Shown here: in pieces, positions 7,410 through 14,382 of the stretch | Layout of the letters: each line of letters starts with the position of its first letter | Numbering within the stretch: position 1 is the stretch's first letter | NCBI GenBank assembly: GCA_036401895.1 | Contig: DASWTW010000137.1 | Coordinates: 1 to 21,779, forward strand | Reading direction: 5' to 3' | DNA from: LB3-1 sp036401895 | GTDB taxonomy: Bacteria; Chloroflexota; Chloroflexia; Chloroflexales; Kallotenuaceae | DNA: 21,779 nucleotides | Notes under the pieces: model-generated | Seen by the model: the letters and a program-made list of their open reading frames with translations, nothing else | What the model was told of the DNA's origin: nothing | Databases searched by the model: none | Made by a program: the position numbers and the translations under genes

Positions 7410-7814
7410 TTATAGCACCCGCCGCTCGTCTTCAAAGGCCCAGTCGTCCAGCGCCTCTACCTCAACCTCGATCCGTGGCCGCAGCGGATCGATCCGCTTG
7501 ACCAGATGAATATCCACCACGCGCCGGTCGTCGATGCCCAGCGCCTGGCAGATCACATCCTGCGTGATTTTGAGACCGCCGTCCAGGTCGCGCCGCAGCG
7601 GCGTTTCAAAGTAGAAGTCGATGAAGAGCGCCAGATAGCCTTTTTGCAACGGGGCCACAAACGCCTCGGGCAGCACCAGGCGATCGAGCGCCTGGCCGGC
7701 CTCTTTCTTCCAGCGCTGGGCGGTACGGCTCAGCACGCGCCGCCCGTTGACGGTGGCGTACTGGCTATTGATGCTCGGCGGCATGGGCAGCGTAAAACTC
7801 ACGATCTCAGCCAT
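7410..7814 (-). CDS. RusA family Holliday junction resolvase
   Basis: A 134-residue endonuclease family protein that would cut four-way DNA junctions. The opening ISFTLPMPPSINSQY-like segment (residues 4-19) matches the RusA pattern 'lPxPPsvNxxy'. The acidic metal site is intact: RRDLDGGLK supplies D76, D78 and K82, and GIDDRRV supplies D95/D96, corresponding to D70, D72, K76 and D91 of E. coli RusA; K106 follows. I chose the ATG at 7814 because the sequence upstream is the AACAAAGAACAA repeat region, which would add a meaningless Cys/Ser/Phe-rich tail. RusA genes are often carried by prophages, but no phage genes surround this one, so here it looks like a chromosomal copy. Whether it is the cell's main resolvase depends on whether ruvC exists elsewhere. 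Confidence 0.82.
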   Translation of the reverse strand: MAEIVSFTLPMPPSINSQYATVNGRRVLSRTAQRWKKEAGQALDRLVLPEAFVAPLQKGYLALFIDFYFETPLRRDLDGGLKITQDVICQALGIDDRRVVDIHLVKRIDPLRPRIEVEVEALDDWAFEDERRVL

Positions 7815-7835
7815 AGCGAATCCGGGTTGAGAGAA

Positions 7836-7904
7836 CAAAGAACAACAAAACAAAGAACAAACGCTGAGCAAAGTAGCAGCTAATCCTTTGTTCGTTGTTC
7901 TTTG
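7836..7904 (-). terminator. Long AACAAAG-rich inverted repeat after speB, likely terminator
   Basis: The arms 7836-7855 and 7886-7904 pair over 19-20 nt with a single bulge; both are built from CAAAGAACAAC-like units, and CAAAGAACAA also occurs as a direct repeat at 7836 and 7851. Read on the minus strand, the second arm is T-rich (CTTTGTTTTGTTGTTCTTTG), as in intrinsic terminators. It lies between the speB stop and the rusA start. Its composition differs clearly from the GC-rich surroundings. Confidence 0.5.
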
Positions 7905-7912
7905 CTCTTTGT

Positions 7913-8824
7913 TTAGCTGTTCTCCTGCTTAGACGAGTCTGCGAGCAAAATGTTCATCACTTTGTACGTCAGCTTGGCGGCCAGGTAGTCCGGTGCTTGC
8001 ATGCCGGCGATCGGCGCTAGCTCCATCACGTCGAACGCGATCACGCGGCCGGCATTGGCGGCTACCAGCCGTACCGCCTCCAAAACCTCGTTCCAGGTCA
8101 TGCCGTCGGGCTCGGGCGTGCCGGTCGCGGGCATCAGCGACGCGTCCAGACAATCGATGTCGATCGTCAGAAAGACCTGGCGACCGCGCACAAACTCGGC
8201 TAGCCGCTCAAGATGCTTGCCCGCGTGAATATCTTCGGCAAAAAAAGTCTCGACTTTATCCGGCTGCGTCGCGATAAACTCGGCCTCGTCCACGCTCAGC
8301 GAGCGGATGCCGAGCTGAAGCACGGGACCGCCGCCGTTGTCGATCACGCGGCGCATCGCCGAGGCGTGCGAGTAGGGCGTGCCCTCGTACTCGTCGCGCA
8401 GATCGGCGTGGGCGTCGAGCTGCACCGTCACGAACTCGCCAAAGACTTGCTGCAAGCCTCTGGCCACCGAGCCGCTAATCGAATGCTCGCCGCCGAGCAC
8501 ACACAGCAGCGCATCGCCGGCGTGAGCTGCGACCGCCGCCGCGATCTCGGCGTGAGCGGTCTCCGGATCGCGGTAGTTCGGCGCGAGAAACGGCAGCGTG
8601 TGTACGCCGTAGGTCAGCGCGGGCTCGCCCTTAAACTCACGATCGTACAGCTCTACCTGCTGCGAGGCGACCAGCAGCGCACGTGGCCCGTTGCGCGTGC
8701 CCTGACCGTAGCTGGTAGTCAGCTCATAGGGCACGGGCAGCACCAGTACGCGGCTCTGGTGGCGATCGCTGTGCTCCTCGGGCAGGCCCAGAAAGTTGAG
8801 CGGCGGCAAAAATTCATATGACAT
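7913..8824 (-). CDS. speB: Agmatinase / ureohydrolase family protein
   Basis: A binuclear Mn(II) hydrolase of 303 residues that would split agmatine into putrescine and urea. All six metal ligands of the arginase fold are present: H114 (LGGEHS), D137, H139 and D141 (QLDAHADLRDEY), D222 and D224 (TIDIDCLDASLMPATGTPEP). SHASAMRR and ELAPI also match. The sequence fits agmatinases better than arginases (DLRDEYEG, GTPEPDG), but substrate is inferred; guanidinobutyrase-like activities exist in this family. The ATG at 8824 is set by GAGAGGAG 8 nt upstream; an upstream ATG in frame at 8941 overlaps the divergent gene. It lies two genes from a deoxyhypusine-synthase-like enzyme, which points to polyamine metabolism. 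Confidence 0.9.
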   Translation of the reverse strand: MSYEFLPPLNFLGLPEEHSDRHQSRVLVLPVPYELTTSYGQGTRNGPRALLVASQQVELYDREFKGEPALTYGVHTLPFLAPNYRDPETAHAEIAAAVAAHAGDALLCVLGGEHSISGSVARGLQQVFGEFVTVQLDAHADLRDEYEGTPYSHASAMRRVIDNGGGPVLQLGIRSLSVDEAEFIATQPDKVETFFAEDIHAGKHLERLAEFVRGRQVFLTIDIDCLDASLMPATGTPEPDGMTWNEVLEAVRLVAANAGRVIAFDVMELAPIAGMQAPDYLAAKLTYKVMNILLADSSKQENS

Positions 8825-8903
8825 CGAAGCAACTCCTCTCAATCGTTGCTGAAATGATGCAGTAGTGGGGCATTGAACCCGCTGCTGTCGTCGGACGCGC
8901 TGG

Positions 8904-8912
8904 TGGTATACT
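8904..8912 (+). promoter_or_regulatory. Extended -10 promoter for the 72-residue protein gene
   Basis: TGGTATACT is a TGn-type extended -10 element 22 nt before the ATG at 8935, with GGGAG (8923-8927) between them. Extended -10 promoters need little -35 homology, and none is obvious. Confidence 0.5.
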
Positions 8913-8934
8913 TGAGCAAAACGGGAGTTGTTCA

Positions 8935-9153
8935 ATGCCACAAGATAAAAAACGTGTGTATCGTCAGCAGATGCTGGCCGAGCGTCGCCATCTGCAAAAA
9001 ACGCTCGATCTGCTTGAGCAGGGCGAGCCGATTCCTGACGGCGAGCAGCCTACGACCCGTGAGGGCGAGCCGATGAGCGCCGACCAGATCCGCGATCGTA
9101 TTCGCGATCTGGAGCGCCAGCTGCACATCAAGCCCGCCGGCACCGAAGCCTAG
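8935..9153 (+). CDS. Small highly charged helical protein (72 aa), unknown function
   Basis: I do not recognise this family. The 72 residues are about 40% charged, begin MPQDKKRVYRQQMLAERR, and predict as two helices (about 8-28 and 48-64) around an acidic, Pro/Gly-containing middle (EQGEPIPDGEQPTTREGEP). There is no membrane segment or cysteine. Support for a real gene: GGGAG 7 nt before the ATG, an extended -10 box upstream, a strong terminator 24 nt after the stop, and codon use like its neighbours. It is divergent from speB and convergent with the deoxyhypusine-synthase-like gene. The helix pair could form a coiled coil or hold a partner protein. Confidence 0.7.
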   Translation: MPQDKKRVYRQQMLAERRHLQKTLDLLEQGEPIPDGEQPTTREGEPMSADQIRDRIRDLERQLHIKPAGTEA

Positions 9154-9177
9154 CGCTTTTCAAGCATCTACATCAGG

Positions 9178-9225
9178 GCGCAGCAGGACCGAGCATACAT
9201 GCTCGGTCCTGCTGCGCTTTTATTA
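9178..9225 (+). terminator. Strong intrinsic terminator after the 72-residue protein gene
   Basis: A perfect 19-bp stem (GCGCAGCAGGACCGAGCAT at 9178-9196 with its complement at 9199-9217) is followed by TTTTATT. The run of T overlaps the stop codon of the convergent deoxyhypusine-synthase-like gene, so the element separates the two converging genes. Confidence 0.88.
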
Positions 9226-10374
9226 GCCCTCAGGATGTGGATGCGATCGCCCAACTGCCGTGCCGCCGGTCTCGTCCGGCTGGAGATCGGCGACATCGTC
9301 GAGTGGCGCGTGCTGCTGGTAGGCCACTTTGAGCCGTGTCAGCATTTCCTCGCGGCGATCGTAGAGCCGCTTGAGCGGCCGCGGCTCGCACACATCCAGC
9401 ACGTACGCAGCCAGCACCGGCATCGCGATCGTCGAGTCGGTGTAGCAGACGATCGTATCAGGCAGCTGATCCGGATCGACTTTGCCCCAAGTCATGGCCT
9501 CGCTGGGTGTCGCGCCGGACAGGCCGCCGGTATCCACGCGCGCATCCGTGAACTGAATGAAATAGTCGTGGCCTTTCTCGGGAATGCCCATGATCTCCTG
9601 GATCTGCGGCTCGGTCTGGAGAATAAAGTTCTTGGGCGAGCCGCCGCCGAAGATCACCACCGCCGACTGCTCGCCGCTGCTCTTGGCGGTGTACACGATC
9701 GCCGTGGTCTCGTTGACATCGGCTTCGACGTCGAAGCGCAGCTCCGAGTCCGCCAGCCGCATCGCCGCCACGTTCATCCCGATCGTGGAGTCGCCCGGCG
9801 ATGAGGTGTAGATCGGCACGCCCGCCTCGTAGGCCGCGCCCAGCACCGAGCGATAGCTGGTACCGAGGACTTTTTCGCGCTCACGCACATACTTGCCGAG
9901 GTTGTAGTGCAGCTCGGCCGTGCTCATGGTGCGCTGAAACTCGGGCGCTTGCAGCACCTTGCGCAGAAACGCATCCGATTTCAGCAGCACATCCTGATCA
10001 AACAGGATGTCGTAGATGCGGATAATATGCCGCTCCCGCAGATCCAGATCGTTGACGTTGGGCGAGGTGCCGAACAGCTCAAAGCCCAGCGAGCGATGAA
10101 TATCATGGTACAGGTTCGCGCCGGTCGAGACGATCCAGTCGATGTAGCCGGCCTCGATCAGCGGTACCAGCGACGAGTAGCCCAGGCCGGTCGGTGTAAG
10201 CGCGCCCGAGAGCGTGACGCCAACCGTGGTATTTGTGGCCAGGATTCGTTTGGCTAAGAGCTGGCATGCCTCACGCAGCCGCGCCGCGTTGTATGCGAAA
10301 AAATGCCCATCGACCAGATCGCGCACCGACGTACCACTGCCCAGCGGCTGCGGATCAAGCTTACGTCCGTACAT
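9223..10374 (-). CDS. Deoxyhypusine synthase family protein (bacterial, likely polyamine enzyme)
   Basis: A 383-residue member of the NAD-dependent deoxyhypusine/homospermidine synthase family. Eukaryotic and archaeal enzymes move the aminobutyl group of spermidine to a lysine of eIF5A; bacteria lack eIF5A, and some bacterial homologues instead make homospermidine or act on small amines. Family motifs are clear: TLSGALTPTGLG, IVSTGANLYHD, TSSPGDSTIGMN, VIFGGGSPKNFIL (Lys248) and EAMTWGKVDPDQ, whose Lys298 corresponds to the active-site lysine that forms the enzyme-substrate imine. The ATG at 10374 is fixed by GGGAGGA 8 nt upstream; a frame extension of 12 residues would include that Shine-Dalgarno. 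Nearness to speB favours a role downstream of putrescine. The substrate cannot be read from sequence. Confidence 0.92.
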   Translation of the reverse strand: MYGRKLDPQPLGSGTSVRDLVDGHFFAYNAARLREACQLLAKRILATNTTVGVTLSGALTPTGLGYSSLVPLIEAGYIDWIVSTGANLYHDIHRSLGFELFGTSPNVNDLDLRERHIIRIYDILFDQDVLLKSDAFLRKVLQAPEFQRTMSTAELHYNLGKYVREREKVLGTSYRSVLGAAYEAGVPIYTSSPGDSTIGMNVAAMRLADSELRFDVEADVNETTAIVYTAKSSGEQSAVVIFGGGSPKNFILQTEPQIQEIMGIPEKGHDYFIQFTDARVDTGGLSGATPSEAMTWGKVDPDQLPDTIVCYTDSTIAMPVLAAYVLDVCEPRPLKRLYDRREEMLTRLKVAYQQHAPLDDVADLQPDETGGTAVGRSHPHPEG

Positions 10375-10433
10375 ACAAACTTCCTCCCAAGTATCTCTAC
10401 GGAAATACACCGTGGATAACCGAAACTCGGCCT

Positions 10434-10442
10434 ATGATAGCA
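10434..10442 (-). promoter_or_regulatory. Candidate extended -10 for the deoxyhypusine-synthase-like gene
   Basis: On the minus strand TGC-TATCAT forms an extended -10 element about 60 nt before the ATG at 10374. No convincing -35 box is seen. The 232-bp gap up to 10606 otherwise holds only the hairpin at 10527-10563. Confidence 0.4.
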
Positions 10443-10520
10443 TCATCCGCGCATATCGCTGTTTGCTCAGCAGGAATGTAGCCACGCCGGTACGGGTATG
10501 CGACCTGGAAGCGCGGCAGG

Positions 10521-10563
10521 ATTAAACGCCGAACCGGCGAGCAAAATTGCTGCCGGTCCGGCG
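10521..10563 (-). terminator. Intrinsic terminator after the TPR/membrane protein gene
   Basis: An imperfect inverted repeat (10527-10563) pairs CGCCGGACCGGC with GCCGGTTCGGCG and continues into AGCAA/TTGCT near the loop. On the minus strand it is followed by TTTAAT. It lies 44 nt beyond the stop at 10607 and before the promoter of the next gene. Confidence 0.6.
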
Positions 10564-10606
10564 CTTGGGGTGTGGGGAGTGGATAATCTGCTTGAGTGGG
10601 AGCTCG

Positions 10607-11182
10607 TTAGCTCCGCATGTGATCGGCTGTGTCTGTCTGCTCGACGTCGATCGTCCGGGCTAGCGTCCAGTGCTCAATCACCACGACGAGCGCGGAAGCT
10701 CCAACAGACGCCTGAGCTGCCTGCGCTTGTCCGAACAGCCAGATCGCGAGCGGGATCAGAATCACCAGCGCGCCGACCAGTGCCACGATCGGCCATGAGA
10801 TGCGCCGCTCACGCTTGCCGGTCGTGGTGAAGCGCGGCTGCGCCAGTCGATTGGCACTCGTCGCCGTGACGGTTGCTTGCACTGGCGATGGCTCTGCGCT
10901 GGTCGTTAAATCTACAGCTGGCTGTGGATCAGTGCCGACCGCCTGTTGCTCCAGTGCCCGCAGGCCGGCCACAGCGCGCTGATTGTCGGGATCGAGCGCG
11001 AGCACCTGTTGCAGGCAGACACGCTTCTGGATCGGATCGTCCTGGGCTGCCGCCAGCCAGAGCCAGCCCTCGGGTCTCAGCGGCTGAGCCTGGGTAAGCT
11101 CATGCAGCAAAGCGCGAGCGGTTTCACGATCGCCGGTGCGTAATGCTTGAATAGCTCGTTCGAGTGCAAGATCGGTGGACAT
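10607..11182 (-). CDS. TPR-repeat protein with one C-terminal membrane anchor, unknown function
   Basis: A 191-residue protein. Residues 3-80 form two TPR-like helix pairs (LERAIQALRTGDRETARALL, then PEGWLWLAAAQDDPIQKR and LQQVLALDPDNQRAVAGL). This short N-terminal repeat, with its WLWLAA core, is common at the start of Chloroflexota proteins. A Thr/Ser/Pro-rich spacer (about 83-122) leads to basic KRERR and one membrane helix (about 129-151), then about 40 residues that would lie outside. The KRERR before the helix favours an N-in orientation, with the TPR in the cytosol where it could bind a partner. GGGAG lies 8 nt before the ATG. It stands alone, with its own terminator. Confidence 0.8.
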   Translation of the reverse strand: MSTDLALERAIQALRTGDRETARALLHELTQAQPLRPEGWLWLAAAQDDPIQKRVCLQQVLALDPDNQRAVAGLRALEQQAVGTDPQPAVDLTTSAEPSPVQATVTATSANRLAQPRFTTTGKRERRISWPIVALVGALVILIPLAIWLFGQAQAAQASVGASALVVVIEHWTLARTIDVEQTDTADHMRS

Positions 11183-11407
11183 ACGACGCTCCCAACACTA
11201 CCTGAAGCGCGAAGCTGCCGCAATCGTAACGCCGGGCATACAGCCGGTCTCGATCAACAAGTCACTGCGGCCCGATTACTGTACAGCAGGATAGAAGCGT
11301 GTGCACACGGCGGAAGTCCACCGTTCCGATAGGCGTTATACTGTCGCTGGATAGGACAATACGGTAATGGGTAGTAGAAAGCCTGCGCGACGATCCGGCG
11401 GTGGAAG

Positions 11408-11995
11408 CTAGGAGGGGACTTCGTGGTCGTAGGCGATCATCATAGCGTGTAGCCAGCAGCGCACGTCGTGCAGCAGCTGCGTCAGGCGCTGGCGAGCGGC
11501 CTGCGGCCAGCCAGGGCACAGCAGATCTGCGTTCTCCAGTGTCGCGTCCAGCAGCTGGACCAGGATTGTGGCATGGGTACGCGGGTGGAGCCACAGCACG
11601 CCGCCGTTCTCGACGTCCGAGAGATAGGTCGGCTCCCACACGCCGGGCCAGGGCATATCGCCAAGCTGGCTGACGATGGCCTCGGCAACATCTGGATAGA
11701 TCGGCAGGTCACGCATGAGGCCGGCGCGGTCATTGGCCTTGAGCCAGGCGATCATCACGCGCAGTGCGGCCAGCTCCTGGCTGCTGAGGTACAGCTCGTA
11801 GGAGTTGGTGGGATCTTCATAGCTGAGAACATGCAGGCCAGGCTGAGGATCGTCGGCTAAGCATTCGAGTTCCGCACGCAGAACCTCCCAGGCATGACGC
11901 TGCTGGTCGAGCGTGGTCAGCGGAAGCCCGCTCAGGGTTTCCCACGCGAGCCGCGCTTCATCTGAAAGTTCGCTATAGGTAACTTGGTGTTCCAT
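11408..11995 (-). CDS. Conserved-looking hypothetical protein (195 aa)
   Basis: I do not recognise a family. The protein is acidic, soluble and rich in Trp, Leu and helix formers: YSELSDEARLAWETLSGLP at the start, ELYLSSQELAALRVMIAWLK near residue 70, then a Pro/Trp-rich middle (GDMPWPGVWEPTYLSDVENG at about 113-132) and a helical end with WPQAARQRLTQLLHDVRCWL. It has no signal peptide or membrane helix. The ATG at 11995 has GAGG 8 nt before it; the frame could also use a TTG six bases upstream. It is divergent from a lipoprotein gene and followed by a 225-bp gap (11183-11407) in which I see no gene. Confidence 0.72.
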   Translation of the reverse strand: MEHQVTYSELSDEARLAWETLSGLPLTTLDQQRHAWEVLRAELECLADDPQPGLHVLSYEDPTNSYELYLSSQELAALRVMIAWLKANDRAGLMRDLPIYPDVAEAIVSQLGDMPWPGVWEPTYLSDVENGGVLWLHPRTHATILVQLLDATLENADLLCPGWPQAARQRLTQLLHDVRCWLHAMMIAYDHEVPS

Positions 11996-12053
11996 ATCCA
12001 ACCTCGTATCACAAGCGAGAGCTGCCGCTTTATGAGCTGGAATGTGCGATGCT

Positions 12054-12059
12054 TATAAT
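12054..12059 (+). promoter_or_regulatory. Candidate -10 box in the 11996-12202 divergent gap
   Basis: A perfect TATAAT lies in an AT-rich 207-bp gap between two divergent genes, 143 nt before the lipoprotein ATG. The -35 region is poor. The overlapping sequence on the other strand (TATTAT) could instead serve the 195-residue protein gene. Confidence 0.3.
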
Positions 12060-12164
12060 ACTATGAATGCGCATTGCTTGGATTCGTCATTAGTTAATAA
12101 CGCTACCATCGAGTATTTCGAAACGCTCCTTAAATCTATACGATGTTATGGTATGCTTTGCATT

Positions 12165-12175
12165 GCACATAGTGC
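12165..12175. promoter_or_regulatory. Short dyad GCAC-ATA-GTGC upstream of the lipoprotein gene
   Basis: A perfect 4-bp-arm dyad 27 nt before the ATG at 12203. It shares the 9-mer ACATAGTGC with the dyad in front of the BlaI-type gene at 3400-3415. It may be an operator; it is short enough to be chance. Confidence 0.25.
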
Positions 12176-12202
12176 GCCACAAGTACCACTCGAAAGTTTG
12201 CT

Positions 12203-12895
12203 ATGCAATTATCCTTACGCTTCCAGACCCTCCCACGTTTCATCTATCTTGCAATCACCGTGTTGCTGCTCAGCAGCTGCGCCTCGGCGGCGGCTCCAGA
12301 GCCTGCGGCGACGATCGCGGCGGGCGCGCTGCCCAATGACTGGCAGCAGATCGATCTGCCGCCGGTGTCGCTGGCGCTGCCTGCCGAGTGGTCGATCACC
12401 GACGCCAGCATGATCGATCCGAACAGCGCAGTCACGGAGATGGCCGGACAAAATCCTCAGCTAAAGACGGTACTGGAACAAGGCCGTGCCGCTCTGGTCT
12501 CGGGCCAGATCCAGCTGATCGCCTACGATCTTGAGCTTGAGCGGCTGAGCGAAACCGGGTTTCCTGCCAACTTCCGCCTGGGACGGCAGACCTTGCCGGA
12601 AGCTGCTACCCTGGACAAGGTTTCCGATGCTAACGAGCAGGATTTGCGTAATACGCCCGGCTTTAGCGAGGTGACGCGCACGCCGGTCGCGATCGGCAAT
12701 CTCGACGCTACGCGCCTGACTTCCAAGCTAGAGATCAAGGATGCGATCGGTAATCCGCTGGCGCTCGCCTTTGAGCAATATGTGCTGGTTAGCCGCAACG
12801 ACGTGTTTGTGCTTACCTTTACTACGCCCCTCGAGGTTCAGCCCGGCTACCGTACAACCTTCGATCAGATCCTGGGAACTTTGCGTATCGACTGA
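12203..12895 (+). CDS. Secreted lipoprotein, PsbP/DUF1795-like architecture, unknown function
   Basis: A 230-residue protein with a lipoprotein signal: basic N-terminus, hydrophobic YLAITVLLL, lipobox LSSC with Cys26. After an Ala/Pro-rich tether the mature part opens with QQIDLPPVSLALPAEWSI, a 'short beta strand, then P-x-W' pattern, and ends with YRTTFDQILGTLRID. That start and end recall the PsbP/Mog1-like fold (DUF1795, LpqN), where 'LPxxW' and a final 'F..I..S(F/L)' helix are usual, but overall similarity cannot be judged by eye. It is probably anchored on the outer face of the cytoplasmic membrane. No strong Shine-Dalgarno is visible. It is divergent from the 195-residue hypothetical and convergent with the aminopeptidase gene. 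Confidence 0.8.
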   Translation: MQLSLRFQTLPRFIYLAITVLLLSSCASAAAPEPAATIAAGALPNDWQQIDLPPVSLALPAEWSITDASMIDPNSAVTEMAGQNPQLKTVLEQGRAALVSGQIQLIAYDLELERLSETGFPANFRLGRQTLPEAATLDKVSDANEQDLRNTPGFSEVTRTPVAIGNLDATRLTSKLEIKDAIGNPLALAFEQYVLVSRNDVFVLTFTTPLEVQPGYRTTFDQILGTLRID

Positions 12896-13006
12896 TATAT
12901 TTTAGTACAAATGTTCTGTTCTTGCAAGCGTGAGCGCGGCGATTTTGATGAACTTTTGATGACAACCGCGGTGATCATGCGGCCGAAAATTCGGCATAGG
13001 AAAAGC

Positions 13007-13044
13007 AAAAAACGCGGGATGCCTCATGATTGGCGTCCCGCGTT
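13007..13044 (-). terminator. Intrinsic terminator after the M29 aminopeptidase gene
   Basis: The stem AACGCGGGATGCC (13011-13023) pairs with 13032-13044 with one G-T type mismatch. On the minus strand it runs into six T (13012-13007), then GCTTTTCC. It lies 19 nt after the stop codon at 13064. Confidence 0.85.
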
Positions 13045-13063
13045 CTTGTTGCCGGCAGCGGCG

Positions 13064-14164
13064 CTAGATGATGAATTTGCCTTCCTTGTAGCACAGCTCA
13101 CCATCGGCGTAGACCTCGCCCTGGCGCAGATCGCAGACCATGTCCCAATGGAGGCTGGACTCGTTCTTGGCGTTGGTCTCGGGATAGGATGCGCCCAGAG
13201 CCATGTGCATCGTTCCACCGATCTTCTCATCGAAGAGAATATTGCGGGTAAAGCGATTAATGCCATAGTTCAGGCCAAACGCGGCCTCGCCCAGAATGCG
13301 CGCCCCGGCATCCATGTTCAGCATGGCATCCAGAAAATCCTGGCCGCGCTCGGCAGTAGCCTGGACAACCTTTCCGTCCTTGAAGGTCAGGCGCACATCT
13401 TCGGCCTCGCGGCTGTTATAGACCGAGGGATAGGTGAAGCGCACGTGTCCGTTGACGGAGTCTTCGACCGGGCCGGTGAAAACTTCGCCGTCAGGGAAGT
13501 TCTCTTTGCCGTCGCAGTTGATCCACTTGCGCCCCTCGCAGCTATACTCGATGTCGGTGTCGGGCGCGACAACGCGGATATGCTTACAGCGGTTGAGGAA
13601 ATCGACGATGCGCTGCTGCTCGTCGTGGACGCGCTTCCAGGCCGCGATCGGATCGGGCTCGTCAAGCAGCCCGGCCTTGAAGACGAAATCCGAGTAGTCA
13701 AGCAGCGACATGTTGGCATCTTGAGCATGCGACTCTGTCGGAAACAGCGTGCCGCTCCAGCGCAGCTTGCCCTCGCCGTAGCGCTGCATCAGGCGCTTGG
13801 TTGCGGGCGAAAGCGTTTTTTTGCGCAGCGCCAATCGCTCGGGATCGACGTTGCTGAACTGCTTGGTGTTGGCCTCGCTCCAGATCGACAGCAGCGCATC
13901 GGCCTCTTCGACCTCCAGCATCATGTTGGAGGGCATGACCTGGAGCTGCTCGGGCGAGCCTTCTTTGAGCAGCAGCTCCTCGAAATTCGGATCGGTGATG
14001 CGGTAGGTAGCGTTCGCGCCGACGCGCACAGCCTCTGCGTAGACTTCGTAAAGCAGCGGCAGCGAATTGACCGGCCCGCGCATGGCGAGGCGATCGCCTG
14101 ATTTGATCGACAGCGAATAGTGTACTAAGACCTGTGCCAGTTTTTGAACACGCGGATCTGACAT
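13064..14164 (-). CDS. M29 family metal aminopeptidase (AmpS/PepS type)
   Basis: A 366-residue cytoplasmic exopeptidase that removes N-terminal residues from peptides using two metal ions. Family landmarks are all there: the N-terminal LAQVLVHYSLSIKSGDRLAM, then NFPDGEVFTGPVEDS with Glu227, LGEAAFGLN with Glu293, TMHMALGASYPET with His320 and SSLHWDMVCDLR with His339 and Asp341. These correspond to the metal ligands known from Thermus AmpT (E250, E316, H345, H376, D378). The length is somewhat shorter than the usual 370-410. The ATG at 14164 has AAAGGAA 7 nt upstream; the frame stays open to 14260, but those residues do not look like the family. It is a single gene with its own terminator, divergent from a membrane protein gene across a 218-bp gap. 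Confidence 0.93.
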   Translation of the reverse strand: MSDPRVQKLAQVLVHYSLSIKSGDRLAMRGPVNSLPLLYEVYAEAVRVGANATYRITDPNFEELLLKEGSPEQLQVMPSNMMLEVEEADALLSIWSEANTKQFSNVDPERLALRKKTLSPATKRLMQRYGEGKLRWSGTLFPTESHAQDANMSLLDYSDFVFKAGLLDEPDPIAAWKRVHDEQQRIVDFLNRCKHIRVVAPDTDIEYSCEGRKWINCDGKENFPDGEVFTGPVEDSVNGHVRFTYPSVYNSREAEDVRLTFKDGKVVQATAERGQDFLDAMLNMDAGARILGEAAFGLNYGINRFTRNILFDEKIGGTMHMALGASYPETNAKNESSLHWDMVCDLRQGEVYADGELCYKEGKFII

Positions 14165-14382
14165 ACTTCGTTCCTTTGGTAGATACAAACACCAAGCGCT
14201 ATTGCGGAGTGGGTTGGATTGACATATGCATAAGAGCGCAATACAATCAGCCCTCGCCATTCTGGCTGTGCGTTATCGGCTTGTGCTGGGCTGGATGGTA
14301 AGCAGGTATTCAATCCGATTATACGCTCATCATACCCCAATCTTGCGGGATGGATGAAGCGGTTATTCTCATTGGGAGAGCT

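Noticed and set aside
7410..7814. RusA as a sign of a prophage
   Set aside because: No phage replication, packaging or structural genes occur in the window, and the flanking genes are ordinary metabolic ones.
7410..7871. A longer RusA reading with an extra N-terminus (MLSVCSLFCC...)
   Set aside because: The added residues come from the CAAAGAACAA repeat block; the family pattern starts at the ATG at 7814.
12982..12995. Small hairpin GCCGAA-AA-TTCGGC after the lipoprotein gene
   Set aside because: A 6-bp stem without a T-run is too weak to call a terminator, and it lies 87 bp past the stop.
12911..14101. A 396-codon plus-strand open frame opposite the M29 aminopeptidase gene
   Set aside because: It is the antisense of a gene with all metal ligands in place and runs through that gene's terminator; the translation has no recognisable features.
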